A DNA stretch of 64,000 bases, from the NCBI GenBank assembly GCA_025149125.1, contig CP102272.1:1054001-1118000 (forward strand). Direction: 5' to 3'. Of this stretch, positions 1-7,412 are shown piece by piece (position 1 is the stretch's first letter; the number at the start of each line of letters is the position of its first letter). The notes beneath the pieces were generated by a model, which saw only the letters and a program-made list of their open reading frames with translations, was not told the origin of the DNA and did no database searches. This DNA is from [Clostridium] asparagiforme DSM 15981 (GTDB lineage: Bacteria > Bacillota > Clostridia > Lachnospirales > Lachnospiraceae). The translations under genes were made by a program, and so were the position numbers.

Positions 1-159
1 TACTGGACCGTGTACTATATGGTGACGGACCAGTTGTATCTGGCGGTGCAGACGGGCTACACGGCGGTGAAGGTGGCGGTTGCCATTGTACTGGGGATCG
101 TGTTTGTGTTTGAGCTGCCACAGGGGTTGTTCCGGGCGCTGGTGGGGCGGAGACGGTGA
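1..159 (+). CDS. C-terminal fragment of an unidentified membrane protein
   Basis: The first frame is open from the window edge to a TGA and encodes the last 52 residues of a protein whose start lies outside the window. One hydrophobic segment (roughly residues 23-40 of the fragment, rich in Val, Ala, Ile and Leu) is followed by a basic tail ending in three arginines, as expected for a last membrane helix with a cytoplasmic end. I do not recognise the family. Its neighbours, an unknown small protein and a LysM remnant, would fit a decayed cell-wall or phage-tail-like region, but that is inference. Confidence 0.45.
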   Translation, partial: YWTVYYMVTDQLYLAVQTGYTAVKVAVAIVLGIVFVFELPQGLFRALVGRRR

Positions 160-235
160 CGGTGCCCGGCGGAAGCTGGAGCCGGAGAAATGAGTGGACA
201 CTGTGGGCCAATGAACAATAATCGGAGGAGATCGT

Positions 236-556
236 ATGACATCGGGAGTGTTTGACTTCAGGAGCAAGGAAGAGCGGGAACGGGATTACAAGGCGTTTTA
301 CAAGCGGGTTTTCCCGGGCGGGGAGGTCCAGAAGGAGCGGGTGAGAAGCGTGCTGGCGGAGCGCCTGCCGGGTGAGGAGATTACCTTCCTGCTGATGTAT
401 TACATAACGCTGAAGGACGCGATGGTTTTGGACGACGAGCTGGATTTTTACGAAGCGGCCGCCCAGGCCCAGCGAAAAATGAGCGTGATCAAGGTAACGC
501 CGCAGATGCTGGCGATTATCCGGGAGGTCATGGAGCAGGACGGAGCGGGGGGCTGA
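236..556 (+). CDS. Small hypothetical protein, 106 aa
   Basis: The frame starts with ATG behind an AGGAGATCGT ribosome site and codes a soluble, highly charged protein. The N-terminus is rich in Arg, Glu and Lys (residues 8-40), the middle carries a short hydrophobic helix (LLMYYITL) and the C-terminus looks helical. There is no signal peptide, cysteine cluster or motif that I recognise. It lies about 75 bases after the preceding membrane-protein fragment and directly before the LysM remnant, so the three may once have formed one unit. Function unknown. Confidence 0.6.
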   Translation: MTSGVFDFRSKEERERDYKAFYKRVFPGGEVQKERVRSVLAERLPGEEITFLLMYYITLKDAMVLDDELDFYEAAAQAQRKMSVIKVTPQMLAIIREVMEQDGAGG

Positions 557-772
557 GGGGCAGGCTTGAGTCCGAGGTGTGGCCGGTTTACAGCTACTTA
601 AGCGAGGACTGGCTGTGGACGGATTTCGCGGAGGATTCGGCTTACGGGGGAGCTGTGCAGGAATCCTTTGAACCGCATTGAGAACCCGGATTTGATCGAG
701 GTGGGACAGCGAATTGAGATTCCGCTGCATGTGCTTTTGAAGCGGGAGACATATGAAATCGGAAATGAGTGA
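557..772 (+). pseudogene. Degraded LysM-domain protein remnant (frameshifted)
   Basis: No single frame is open, but two frames together resemble a LysM peptidoglycan-binding domain. One frame ends in a stretch like WLWTDFAEDSAYGGAVQESF and stops. The next frame carries NRIENPDLIEVGQRIEIP, which matches the second half of a LysM repeat (N-x-I-x-N-P-D-x-I-x-V-G-Q-x-I-x-I-P), and runs to TGA at 770-772. A frameshift near 665-670 would join them. No good start codon or ribosome site was found. Most likely a broken tail of a cell-wall or phage-tail protein; a sequencing indel is the alternative. Confidence 0.45.
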
Positions 773-806
773 TGGGCGGAAAAAAGATAAATTTTCCGGA
801 GAAGGG

Positions 807-831
807 TTATGATATATTCATTTTATCATAA
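807..831. promoter_or_regulatory. Inverted repeat just upstream of the choline-binding protein gene
   Basis: Perfect 8-base arms, TTATGATA (807-814) and TATCATAA (824-831), flank a 9-base AT-rich spacer. The element sits 20 bases before the ATG at 852 and includes a TATGAT that could act as a -10 box. It could be an operator or an AT-rich hairpin in the leader; I see no convincing -35 at standard spacing. Confidence 0.35.
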
Positions 832-851
832 CAAATAGGAGGAATTTATCT

Positions 852-1886
852 ATGAAACGAAAAGCAGCTTTGGGGACCGGGATCCTGGCCATGGTCCTGT
901 GTCTGGCGATGGGTTTTACCGCGTACGCCCAGGGGTGGGAGCAGGATGGAAACGGCTGGTGGTATTCGACGGACAGCGGTTATCTGAGCAACGGATTCTC
1001 CCAGATCGACGGAAAATGGTATTATTTCGGCGGAGACGGCTATATGTGCACCGGCTGGGTGCAGGATGGCGGAAAGTGGTATTACATGGACGGTTCCGGC
1101 GTGATGCTGGCAAATACCACTACGCCGGACGGTAAATACTGGCTGGATGCGAACGGTGTCTGGGATGGAAAAACAATCGGCTCATCAAACGCAGCCTCGT
1201 CCCTGGAACGAAATACCATGAAGGCTACGATCGACGGAGTGGAGGAGACATTTTATCTGACGTCCACAGGCGGAACGGCCGGCGGTTATAAATATTATTC
1301 GGCTTACGCCCTCAAGGCGGACGGTACACTGGGGAAAAAGCTGTCAATTAACATAAATCCGGACGTTTCATCCGGCACCACGGCGAAAAAGGGGGACAAA
1401 ATAAAGGGTTTTAGTTTGTCCTATAAAACCTCCCCTGGGGGCTTCCAGTATAGCGCCAGGCCTGGAAAAGGGGATTACACCGTCACAATCACGTCCAATG
1501 AGTCAAATGGTTCCCACGTGGAGGGGACATTTTCCGCAACCGCCAGGATGATTGACGGAAACGGTAAGGTTTCCATCACTGGCGGCTCTTTTAACGTATA
1601 TTTCGGGGAGCAGGTGGCTTCGGTAGCGGCGCTGGTGGACGCTAATTCCGTAGGCGGCGGTTCTTACGCGGGATCGGACGGATACGATACAGGCTCGTCC
1701 GACGTCCTCGGAAGCGGTTTTTCCAATGATTATACCTGCCGCAGCTGCAACGGCGACGGGCGCTGTAAGAGCTGTGCGGGGCGGGGATATAAGAGAAGGA
1801 ACGGGGATGGGAAGGAAGTCGATTGTCTCAGCTGCCGTGGTTCAGGAACCTGTCCGATCTGCAACGGGTTTGGAAAAGTTTACTAG
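852..1886 (+). CDS. Secreted protein with choline-binding-type repeats and a DnaJ-like zinc region
   Basis: The 344-residue product starts at an ATG behind AGGAGG. Residues 1-26 are a signal peptide ending at TAYAQ. Residues 28-105 hold about four cell-wall-binding repeats of the choline-binding type (GWEQDGNGWWYS, GKWYYFGGDGYM, GGKWYYMDGSG), which attach proteins to the envelope. A middle region (about 110-270) is Gly/Ser/Thr-rich, probably beta-structured, and not recognised. The C-terminal 50 residues carry four CxxC pairs, each followed by GxG or a close variant (CRSCNGDG, CKSCAGRG, CLSCRGSG, CPICNGFG), the layout of the DnaJ cysteine-rich zinc domain. Such a zinc region on an exported protein is unusual. 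It is monocistronic and has its own terminator. Ligand and role are unknown. Confidence 0.8.
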   Translation: MKRKAALGTGILAMVLCLAMGFTAYAQGWEQDGNGWWYSTDSGYLSNGFSQIDGKWYYFGGDGYMCTGWVQDGGKWYYMDGSGVMLANTTTPDGKYWLDANGVWDGKTIGSSNAASSLERNTMKATIDGVEETFYLTSTGGTAGGYKYYSAYALKADGTLGKKLSININPDVSSGTTAKKGDKIKGFSLSYKTSPGGFQYSARPGKGDYTVTITSNESNGSHVEGTFSATARMIDGNGKVSITGGSFNVYFGEQVASVAALVDANSVGGGSYAGSDGYDTGSSDVLGSGFSNDYTCRSCNGDGRCKSCAGRGYKRRNGDGKEVDCLSCRGSGTCPICNGFGKVY

Positions 1887-1894
1887 AGAATCTT

Positions 1895-1927
1895 GCGCCG
1901 CCGGCTGTTTGGTCCGGCGGCGCTTTT
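1895..1927 (+). terminator. Intrinsic terminator after the choline-binding-type protein
   Basis: Ten-base perfect stem GCGCCGCCGG / CCGGCGGCGC with a 9-base loop followed by TTTT, starting 8 bases after the stop codon. Confidence 0.85.
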
Positions 1928-1986
1928 GGGCATGACGGTGGCGAGGGGACGGAGCTGGCATACGCCAACGCCCATCGCATTCAAAC

Positions 1987-2020
1987 AAAAAACCCTGCAA
2001 GCTTCCGCTTACAGGGTTTT
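1987..2020 (-). terminator. Terminator downstream of tRNA-Arg
   Basis: Read on the minus strand, AAAACCCTG and CAGGGTTTTTT form a stem with a 14-base loop and a T run. It begins a few bases after the 3' end of the tRNA, so it ends that transcript. Confidence 0.8.
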
Positions 2021-2025
2021 CCACG

Positions 2026-2099
2026 CGCGCCAGAGAAGATTCGAACTCCCGACACTACGGTCCGTAGCCGTATGCTCTATCCAGCTGAGCTACTGACGC
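2026..2099 (-). tRNA. tRNA-Arg (anticodon ACG)
   Basis: A complete 74-base cloverleaf reads on the minus strand. The acceptor stem is GCGTCAG with CTGGCGC, the D-arm GCTCAGCTGGATAGAGC, the anticodon stem TACGG/CCGTA with loop CTACGGA (anticodon ACG), and the T-loop TTCGAAT. The discriminator base is G and no CCA is encoded. With inosine at position 34 it would read CGU, CGC and CGA. It stands alone between the choline-binding protein gene and the D-aminopeptidase gene and has its own terminator. Confidence 0.95.
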
Positions 2100-2215
2100 A
2101 TCCGCTGTTCTTCAACAGCAAAAACTATTATATCTATAGATTGGACAAAAGTCAATAGCTTTTTGGAAAAAATTTAAAATTTTTGCGGAAACTCTGCCGG
2201 GCGCCCTGCGGGATG

Positions 2216-3010
2216 TTACAGGATAAACATTCTGGCGGTCATCATCTCGTCTACGGTCGCTGCCGTGTACGTCACGGTGTAGGGGTCTACCAGAGTTGCG
2301 CCGGGGTAGTGGGAAGCGCGCAGGGCTTTAAAGTGATCCTTAAAGCCGATCTCCATGGTCAGCGTCTCCGGCACGGCCAAGTGGCAGCGGTTCCGGTGCA
2401 GAAGCCCTTCCCGGGCGGCCTCGCGGATGCGCTCGCAGGCCAGCTGGGGCGTCAGGTTGACGGTGGCGCGGCCCAGCCCCTCCTTCACCGGCGCGGTTTG
2501 AATCCCCGGAACAAACTCCTGGGCGTGGCCGCAGAGCAGTTTATCGCCGGAAACCATCACGGAGGGCACGCCGCGGGCCGCGCCCACATAGGCGTGGAGC
2601 AGAAATTCCGAGGCCAGCTCCCCGTTGATCTTTACATAGTTGTTTCCGCGGTTCATGGTGTGGCTCAAGGGGCTTCCCGGCAGCCCTGCGGGAGAGTGGT
2701 AGCCCACAAACATCAGCGCGTCAAAGGAACCGTCCAGCCCGGCCACCATGGAGTCCGGGGTCAGGGTCCAGTCAAAAATGACCTTGGCTTCCCTGGGAAA
2801 CAGAGACAAATCCATGTTGCGGCCGCTGTCGTGGGCGTCCTTTACATAGAGTTCCGTGGCCCCTGCGTCCAGCGCGCCCTGGCAGGCCGCCACGGCCTCC
2901 AGAGTCATCTCCTGTGCGGCGGCGCGGTGCTCCGGGTCGCCTAAGTTGGTTGCGGACCAGGATGCGATCCCGGCGGTGCCTTCAATGTCTGCGCTGATAT
3001 ATACCTTCAT
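2216..3010 (-). CDS. dppA: D-aminopeptidase, M55 (DppA) family
   Basis: The 264-residue protein matches the zinc-dependent M55 family, which removes N-terminal D-amino acids such as D-Ala from short peptides. The N-terminus KVYISADIEG supplies the metal ligands Asp8 and Glu10. His60 (VKDAH) and His105 (VGYH) fit the other conserved histidines, and the NGELASE segment near 130 fits the conserved glutamate. There is no signal peptide, so it acts in the cytoplasm. It is divergent from a dipeptide ABC transporter with a shared control region, as in the Bacillus subtilis dpp system. Expected role: hydrolysing imported D-Ala peptides of cell-wall origin. The start is the ATG behind AAGGAGACGAAA. 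Confidence 0.9.
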   Translation of the reverse strand: MKVYISADIEGTAGIASWSATNLGDPEHRAAAQEMTLEAVAACQGALDAGATELYVKDAHDSGRNMDLSLFPREAKVIFDWTLTPDSMVAGLDGSFDALMFVGYHSPAGLPGSPLSHTMNRGNNYVKINGELASEFLLHAYVGAARGVPSVMVSGDKLLCGHAQEFVPGIQTAPVKEGLGRATVNLTPQLACERIREAAREGLLHRNRCHLAVPETLTMEIGFKDHFKALRASHYPGATLVDPYTVTYTAATVDEMMTARMFIL

Positions 3011-3162
3011 TTTCGTCTCCTTTATGGGCCTCTGTGAAGCGCGGCGGAAACGGTGTTCCGGCCGGGCTTGGCAGGAGGCGCGCTTAATGATCTTTTGCCG
3101 AAGGCGGGATAATCCTTAAGTGAATGGAAGAATCTCCCGGCAAAACGGCGGTTTTAATTCAT

Positions 3163-3190
3163 ATTATAAAGGGAATGCCGTAAAAATCAA
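3163..3190 (-). promoter_or_regulatory. Sigma-A-type promoter for the D-aminopeptidase gene
   Basis: On the minus strand, TTGATT (3190-3185) and TATAAT (3168-3163) are spaced by 16 bases. This is the best promoter in the gap facing the leftward gene and lies only 10 bases from the -35 of the rightward promoter. Confidence 0.6.
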
Positions 3191-3200
3191 TGGCTTTGAC

Positions 3201-3229
3201 TTGACTTTTAAATCTGATATAGGTATAAT
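3201..3229 (+). promoter_or_regulatory. Sigma-A promoter for the dipeptide transport operon
   Basis: TTGACT (3201-3206), 17-base spacer, TATAAT (3224-3229). Start of transcription is expected near 3236, giving a leader of about 125 bases before the first permease gene. A perfect inverted repeat brackets the -10 box. Confidence 0.75.
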
Positions 3230-3244
3230 TTTTCACATCAGATT
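3211..3244. promoter_or_regulatory. Operator candidate over the dpp promoter
   Basis: AATCTGAT (3211-3218) and ATCAGATT (3237-3244) are perfect inverted 8-base arms placed symmetrically around the -10 box and start site. The position suits a repressor that blocks RNA polymerase; the regulator is not in this window as far as I can tell. Confidence 0.5.
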
Positions 3245-3360
3245 CTTTTTTAGTCCGGAATAGAATGAAGAGAAAGACGGTGATGAAGCGATGCTGCTGA
3301 AGAAAGTAGGCGGGCATCGCTTTTTTACACAATCGGACGGAAAGGCAGTGGTCGATCATT

Positions 3361-4287
3361 ATGTTGAAGTACATATTAAAGCGTTTGGCAGCCGGCGCGG
3401 TTTCCCTGTTTGTGCTGGTGACCATCACATTTTTCCTTATGCACGCCATACCGGGAGGGCCCTTCAGCCCGTCGGAGGAGCGCAACGTGCCACCCCAGAT
3501 TCTGGAGCGCATTGCGGACAAGTACGGCCTCAACGAGCCGATTCCGGTCCAGTATGTGAAATACCTGAAAAATCTGCTGCACGGCGACATGGGCACTTCC
3601 TTCAAGAAGCGCGATACCACGGTGAATGAGCTGATTGCCCACGGCTTCCCCATCTCCGCCCGCGTTGGAGCCTGGGGCGTGGCCCTGGCCCTGGCGGCGG
3701 GGATTCCCTTGGGGATGGTGGCGGCGGTGAAGCGTGGAAAGCTTCCCGACGGCCTGGCGATGGTGTTCGCCACCATCGGCGTCTCGGTGCCCAGCTTCGT
3801 GATCTGTGTGCTCATGATGTACCTCTTCTGCGAAAAGTGGAAAATATTCCCATCTTATGGCCTGGATTCCTGGCGGCATTACGTGCTGCCGGTATTCTGC
3901 ATGGCCTTCTCCCAGATCGCTTATATTACCAGGCTCATGCGCTCCAGTATGTTGGAGACCATGCGCCAGGACTACATCCGCACCGAGCGCTCCAAGGGAG
4001 TGCCGGAGTTTCAGGTGATCGGGAAATACGCCCTGAAAAATTCCGTGCTGCCGGTGGTGACCTACGTGGGCCCCATGGTGGCGGCGCTGCTCACGGGAAC
4101 CTTTATCATTGAGAAGCTGTTTTCCGTGCCCGGACTCGGGCGGTATTTTATCTCCGCCATCAACGACCGGGACTACTCCGTCACCCTGGGACTTACGGTG
4201 TTCGTGGGCGCCATGATCATCGTCTGCAACCTGGTGGTGGACATCCTGTACGCGGTCATTGACCCGAGAGTAAAAATTACGAAGTAG
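3361..4287 (+). CDS. dppB: Dipeptide/oligopeptide ABC transporter permease (DppB type)
   Basis: The 308-residue membrane protein has six predicted helices, the first at residues 9-30, and the family N-terminus LKRLAAGAVSLFVLVTITFFL. The permease-specific EAA loop is visible near residues 199-225 (YIRTERSKGVPEFQVIGKYALKNS, where the Ala is replaced by Ser/Glu), which contacts the ATPase. It heads a five-gene set of B, C, D, F and a binding lipoprotein. It should form the pore with the next permease for ATP-driven import of short peptides. The start is an ATG preceded by only a weak ribosome site, but the N-terminus fits the family. Confidence 0.9.
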   Translation: MLKYILKRLAAGAVSLFVLVTITFFLMHAIPGGPFSPSEERNVPPQILERIADKYGLNEPIPVQYVKYLKNLLHGDMGTSFKKRDTTVNELIAHGFPISARVGAWGVALALAAGIPLGMVAAVKRGKLPDGLAMVFATIGVSVPSFVICVLMMYLFCEKWKIFPSYGLDSWRHYVLPVFCMAFSQIAYITRLMRSSMLETMRQDYIRTERSKGVPEFQVIGKYALKNSVLPVVTYVGPMVAALLTGTFIIEKLFSVPGLGRYFISAINDRDYSVTLGLTVFVGAMIIVCNLVVDILYAVIDPRVKITK

Positions 4288-4295
4288 GTGACACA

Positions 4296-5249
4296 ATGGA
4301 AGAGACTTTAAGACAAGGCGGATTCGCCATGGACGACGAGATTCCGGTTGACCTCATGGAGGAGCTTTCCGCTGCGGAGCGGGACCCGGAGGAGATCGAC
4401 CGCCCCAGCATTTCCTACTGGAACATGTGCTGGCTGCGCCTGAAAAAAGATAAGCTGGCTATGTTCGGCTTTGCCGTTATTATCGTTATAACGGCGCTGG
4501 CCATTGCGGTGCCCATGCTGTCCCCGTACAGCTATGACCAGACGGATTTCGCCCACATGCTGGAGTGGCCCAGCCGCCTTCACCCCTTCGGGACGGACAA
4601 GATGGGCCGCGACATTTTTGTGCGGACCATGTACGGAGCCCGCATCAGCCTGACCATCGGCTTTACGGCCGCGGCCATCAACATGGTGATCGGCGTGTTT
4701 TACGGCGGAATCGCCGGATATCTGGGCGGACGCACGGACATGATCATGATGCGTATTGTGGACGTGCTCAGCGGAATTCCCAGCCTTCTGTACCTGATTC
4801 TGATCATGATGTTTCTGGGCAACACGGTCAAGAGTATTCTGTTAGCCATGTGCCTTACCTTCTGGATCACCACGGCCCGCATGGTCCGCGGACAGATTCT
4901 GACTCTGCGGGAGCAGGATTTTGCGCTGGCAGCCAAGGTCTGCGGGCAGAGCCGGTGGCAGATTCTGATTCACCATCTGATTCCCAACAGTATGGGGTCC
5001 ATCATCGTGACGGTGACATTTTTGATTCCCCAGGCCATTTTCCAGGAGGCGTTTTTGAGCTTTCTGGGGATCGGTATCCAGGTGCCGAAGGCCAGCTGGG
5101 GAACGCTGGCCAACGATGCCATCGAATATCTGTTTTCCTATCCGTATCAGATGCTGTTCCCCGCCTTTGCCATCAGCATCACCATCTTTGCGCTGAATTT
5201 CATCGGCGACGGCCTGCGGGATGCGCTGGATCCCAGACTGAAGAAATAG
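4296..5249 (+). CDS. dppC: Dipeptide/oligopeptide ABC transporter permease (DppC type)
   Basis: This 317-residue permease has a soluble N-terminal extension of about 45 residues typical of DppC/OppC, then six membrane helices. The motif FGTDKMGRDIFVRTMYGARISL near 90-112 is diagnostic of the family. The EAA loop lies near 205-225 (DFALAAKVCGQSRWQILIHHLIPN). It follows the first permease after 8 bases and precedes the first ATPase after 16, so the genes are co-transcribed. It forms the second half of the translocation channel. Confidence 0.9.
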   Translation: MEETLRQGGFAMDDEIPVDLMEELSAAERDPEEIDRPSISYWNMCWLRLKKDKLAMFGFAVIIVITALAIAVPMLSPYSYDQTDFAHMLEWPSRLHPFGTDKMGRDIFVRTMYGARISLTIGFTAAAINMVIGVFYGGIAGYLGGRTDMIMMRIVDVLSGIPSLLYLILIMMFLGNTVKSILLAMCLTFWITTARMVRGQILTLREQDFALAAKVCGQSRWQILIHHLIPNSMGSIIVTVTFLIPQAIFQEAFLSFLGIGIQVPKASWGTLANDAIEYLFSYPYQMLFPAFAISITIFALNFIGDGLRDALDPRLKK

Positions 5250-5265
5250 AACAGAGGTATCGCAC

Positions 5266-6264
5266 ATGAATGATAAGTTGCTGGAAGTGAAAAATTTACA
5301 TACCACCTTCGCCACCGACGCGGGACCCGTGCAGGCGGTGCGGGGGGTGTCGTTCTACGTGAACCGGGGCGAGAGTCTGGGAATCGTGGGGGAGTCTGGC
5401 TGTGGAAAAAGCGTCAGCATGCTGTCGGTGATGCGGCTTCTGGACGACAACGCGTCCATGACGGCGGACGCCATTCTGCTGGACGGGGAGGATTTGAACG
5501 CCAAGTCGGTCAAGGATATGCGAAAGATCCAGGGAAATGACATCGGCATGATTTTCCAGGATCCGATGACCAGCTTAAACCCGCTGTTTACCGTGGGGGA
5601 GCAGATCCGCAATCCCCTGATGCGCCATATGAAGTTGAACAAGCGGGAGGCCAACGAGCGGGCTTTGAAGCTTTTGGAGCTGGTGGGGATTCCCAGCCCG
5701 GAGAAGCGGCTGAAGCAGTATCCCCACGAGCTGTCGGGCGGTATGCGCCAGCGGGTGATGATCGCCATCGCCATGTCCTGCGATCCCAAGCTTTTGATCG
5801 CGGATGAGCCGACCACGGCTCTGGACGTGACCATACAGGCCCAGATTCTGGAACTGATGGGGGAGATGAAGGAGCGCTACAACATGTCGGTGATCCTGAT
5901 CACCCACGATCTGGGCGTGATCTCCAGCCTGTGCACGCGGGTGATCGTGATGTACGGCGGGTTAATCATGGAGGAGGGCACGGTGGAGGACATTTTCTAC
6001 CGCACCGGCCATCCCTACTCGGCCGGACTGCTGGCCTCCATCCCCAAGCGGAGCCGGGAAAAGCTGGTGCCCATCATGGGCACGCCGCCGGACCTGTTGA
6101 ACCCGCCTGTGGGCTGTCCCTTCGCCGCCCGCTGCAGCCACGCCATGAAGCTGTGCCGGGAATACCGCCCGGAGCTGACCCAGGTGGGGCCGGGACACAA
6201 AAGCGCCTGCTGGCTGCACAATAAGTCGGTGAAAATCCATCGGAAGGAGGTGTGGCCGGTATGA
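5266..6264 (+). CDS. dppD: Dipeptide ABC transporter ATP-binding protein (DppD type)
   Basis: The 332-residue ATPase shows Walker A GESGCGKS (about residues 39-46), the signature LSGGMRQR (about 155), Walker [10 protein letters not shown] with the catalytic Glu, and the H-loop ITHDLG. The C-terminal oligopeptide/dipeptide domain carries a cysteine cluster ([14 protein letters not shown] and a late Cys) that in relatives can hold an iron-sulfur cluster. It pairs with the next ATPase as a heterodimer driving the permeases, and its end overlaps the next gene by four bases (ATGA). Confidence 0.92.
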   Translation: MNDKLLEVKNLHTTFATDAGPVQAVRGVSFYVNRGESLGIVGESGCGKSVSMLSVMRLLDDNASMTADAILLDGEDLNAKSVKDMRKIQGNDIGMIFQDPMTSLNPLFTVGEQIRNPLMRHMKLNKREANERALKLLELVGIPSPEKRLKQYPHELSGGMRQRVMIAIAMSCDPKLLIADEPTTALDVTIQAQILELMGEMKERYNMSVILITHDLGVISSLCTRVIVMYGGLIMEEGTVEDIFYRTGHPYSAGLLASIPKRSREKLVPIMGTPPDLLNPPVGCPFAARCSHAMKLCREYRPELTQVGPGHKSACWLHNKSVKIHRKEVWPV

Positions 6265-7247
6265 GCATAGCGGCAGAAAACCGGGAAACCTGCCTGAAGG
6301 TGACGGATTTGAAGATGTATTTTCCGGTCAAGAGCGGAATCTTTTCCAAGGCCAGGTCCTTAAAGGCCGTGGACGGGGTATCCTTTTCCATCGCCCAGGG
6401 CGAGACCATGGGGCTGGTGGGGGAGTCGGGCTGCGGTAAGACCACCGTGGGGCGGACGATTTTAAAGCTCTACGAGGCCACGGGCGGCTCCATTACATAC
6501 AAGGGTACGGACATCACCGGCTTTGACGACCAGGAGATGCGGCCGTACCGGAGAAAGATGCAGATGATTTTCCAGGACCCCTACACGTCCCTGGACCCGC
6601 GCATGAACGTGGAGGCCATTATCTCCGAACCCATCCGGGCTTTAAAGCTGTGCAGCGAGGGGGACCGGCGGGACCGGGTACGGGAGCTGATCCAAATGGT
6701 GGGACTGAAGGCGGATCATTTAAACCGCTATCCCCACGAGTTCTCCGGCGGACAGCGGCAGAGAATCGGCATCGCCAGAGCCCTGGCCGCGGAACCGGAG
6801 TTTATCGTCTGCGACGAGCCCATTTCCGCCCTGGACGTGTCCATACAGGCCCAGGTGATCAATATTTTGGAGGAGCTGCAGCACAAATTCGGCTTCACCT
6901 ACCTGTTTATTTCCCACGACCTGTCTATGGTGCGGCATATTTCCCACCAGGTGGGCGTGATGTATCTGGGCAATCTGATTGAGTACGCCCAGGTGGACGA
7001 GCTTTACGACAACATGCTTCACCCCTACACAAAATCCCTGATCTCAGCGGTGCCGGTGGCGGATCCCAATCAGGCCAGGCAGAATAAGCGGATTGTGCTT
7101 CAGGGGGACGTTCCCTCGCCCATCGACCCGCCGCCGGGATGTCCTTTCCGGGCGCGCTGCGCTTACGCTAAGGAAATCTGCGGCAGGGAGAAGCCGGAAC
7201 TGAAGAAGATCAATGACGACCACATGGTGGCCTGCCATTTGTATTAA
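6261..7247 (+). CDS. dppF: Dipeptide ABC transporter ATP-binding protein (DppF type)
   Basis: The partner ATPase carries Walker [10 protein letters not shown], signature FSGGQRQR, Walker [12 protein letters not shown] and H-loop ISHDLS, followed by the oligopeptide C-terminal domain with [15 protein letters not shown] chose the ATG at 6261 because it lies 11 bases after AAGGAGG and gives the usual ATGA overlap with the preceding ATPase. An in-frame GTG at 6252 is only two bases from that ribosome site. The protein is about 328 residues, normal for the family. Confidence 0.92.
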   Translation: MSIAAENRETCLKVTDLKMYFPVKSGIFSKARSLKAVDGVSFSIAQGETMGLVGESGCGKTTVGRTILKLYEATGGSITYKGTDITGFDDQEMRPYRRKMQMIFQDPYTSLDPRMNVEAIISEPIRALKLCSEGDRRDRVRELIQMVGLKADHLNRYPHEFSGGQRQRIGIARALAAEPEFIVCDEPISALDVSIQAQVINILEELQHKFGFTYLFISHDLSMVRHISHQVGVMYLGNLIEYAQVDELYDNMLHPYTKSLISAVPVADPNQARQNKRIVLQGDVPSPIDPPPGCPFRARCAYAKEICGREKPELKKINDDHMVACHLY

Positions 7248-7412
7248 GCAGTGATCGGCCGCTGGCAGCGCGCCGGCGGTTTATCATATTTAACGGTCGA
7301 TCCCGGATAGGACGGGGGCCGGCTGCATTCAACAGGGAAGCGCTTTGGCGCGGACCGGCGAGTTCCGGCTCCGGGCTGAAGGCGGCGGACCTGATCAAAA
7401 AGGAGGAATATT

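Noticed and set aside
1..800. Intact prophage or phage-tail module
   Set aside because: Only a membrane fragment, one unknown gene and a broken LysM segment are visible; no integrase, capsid or tail genes.
2183..2944. Long open frame on the plus strand opposite the D-aminopeptidase gene
   Set aside because: It mirrors a well supported M55 gene, has no ribosome site and has a composition typical of antisense frames in GC-rich genes.
3376..4296. Long minus-strand frame opposite the first dipeptide permease
   Set aside because: His/Gly/Gln-rich shadow of the permease gene without family features.
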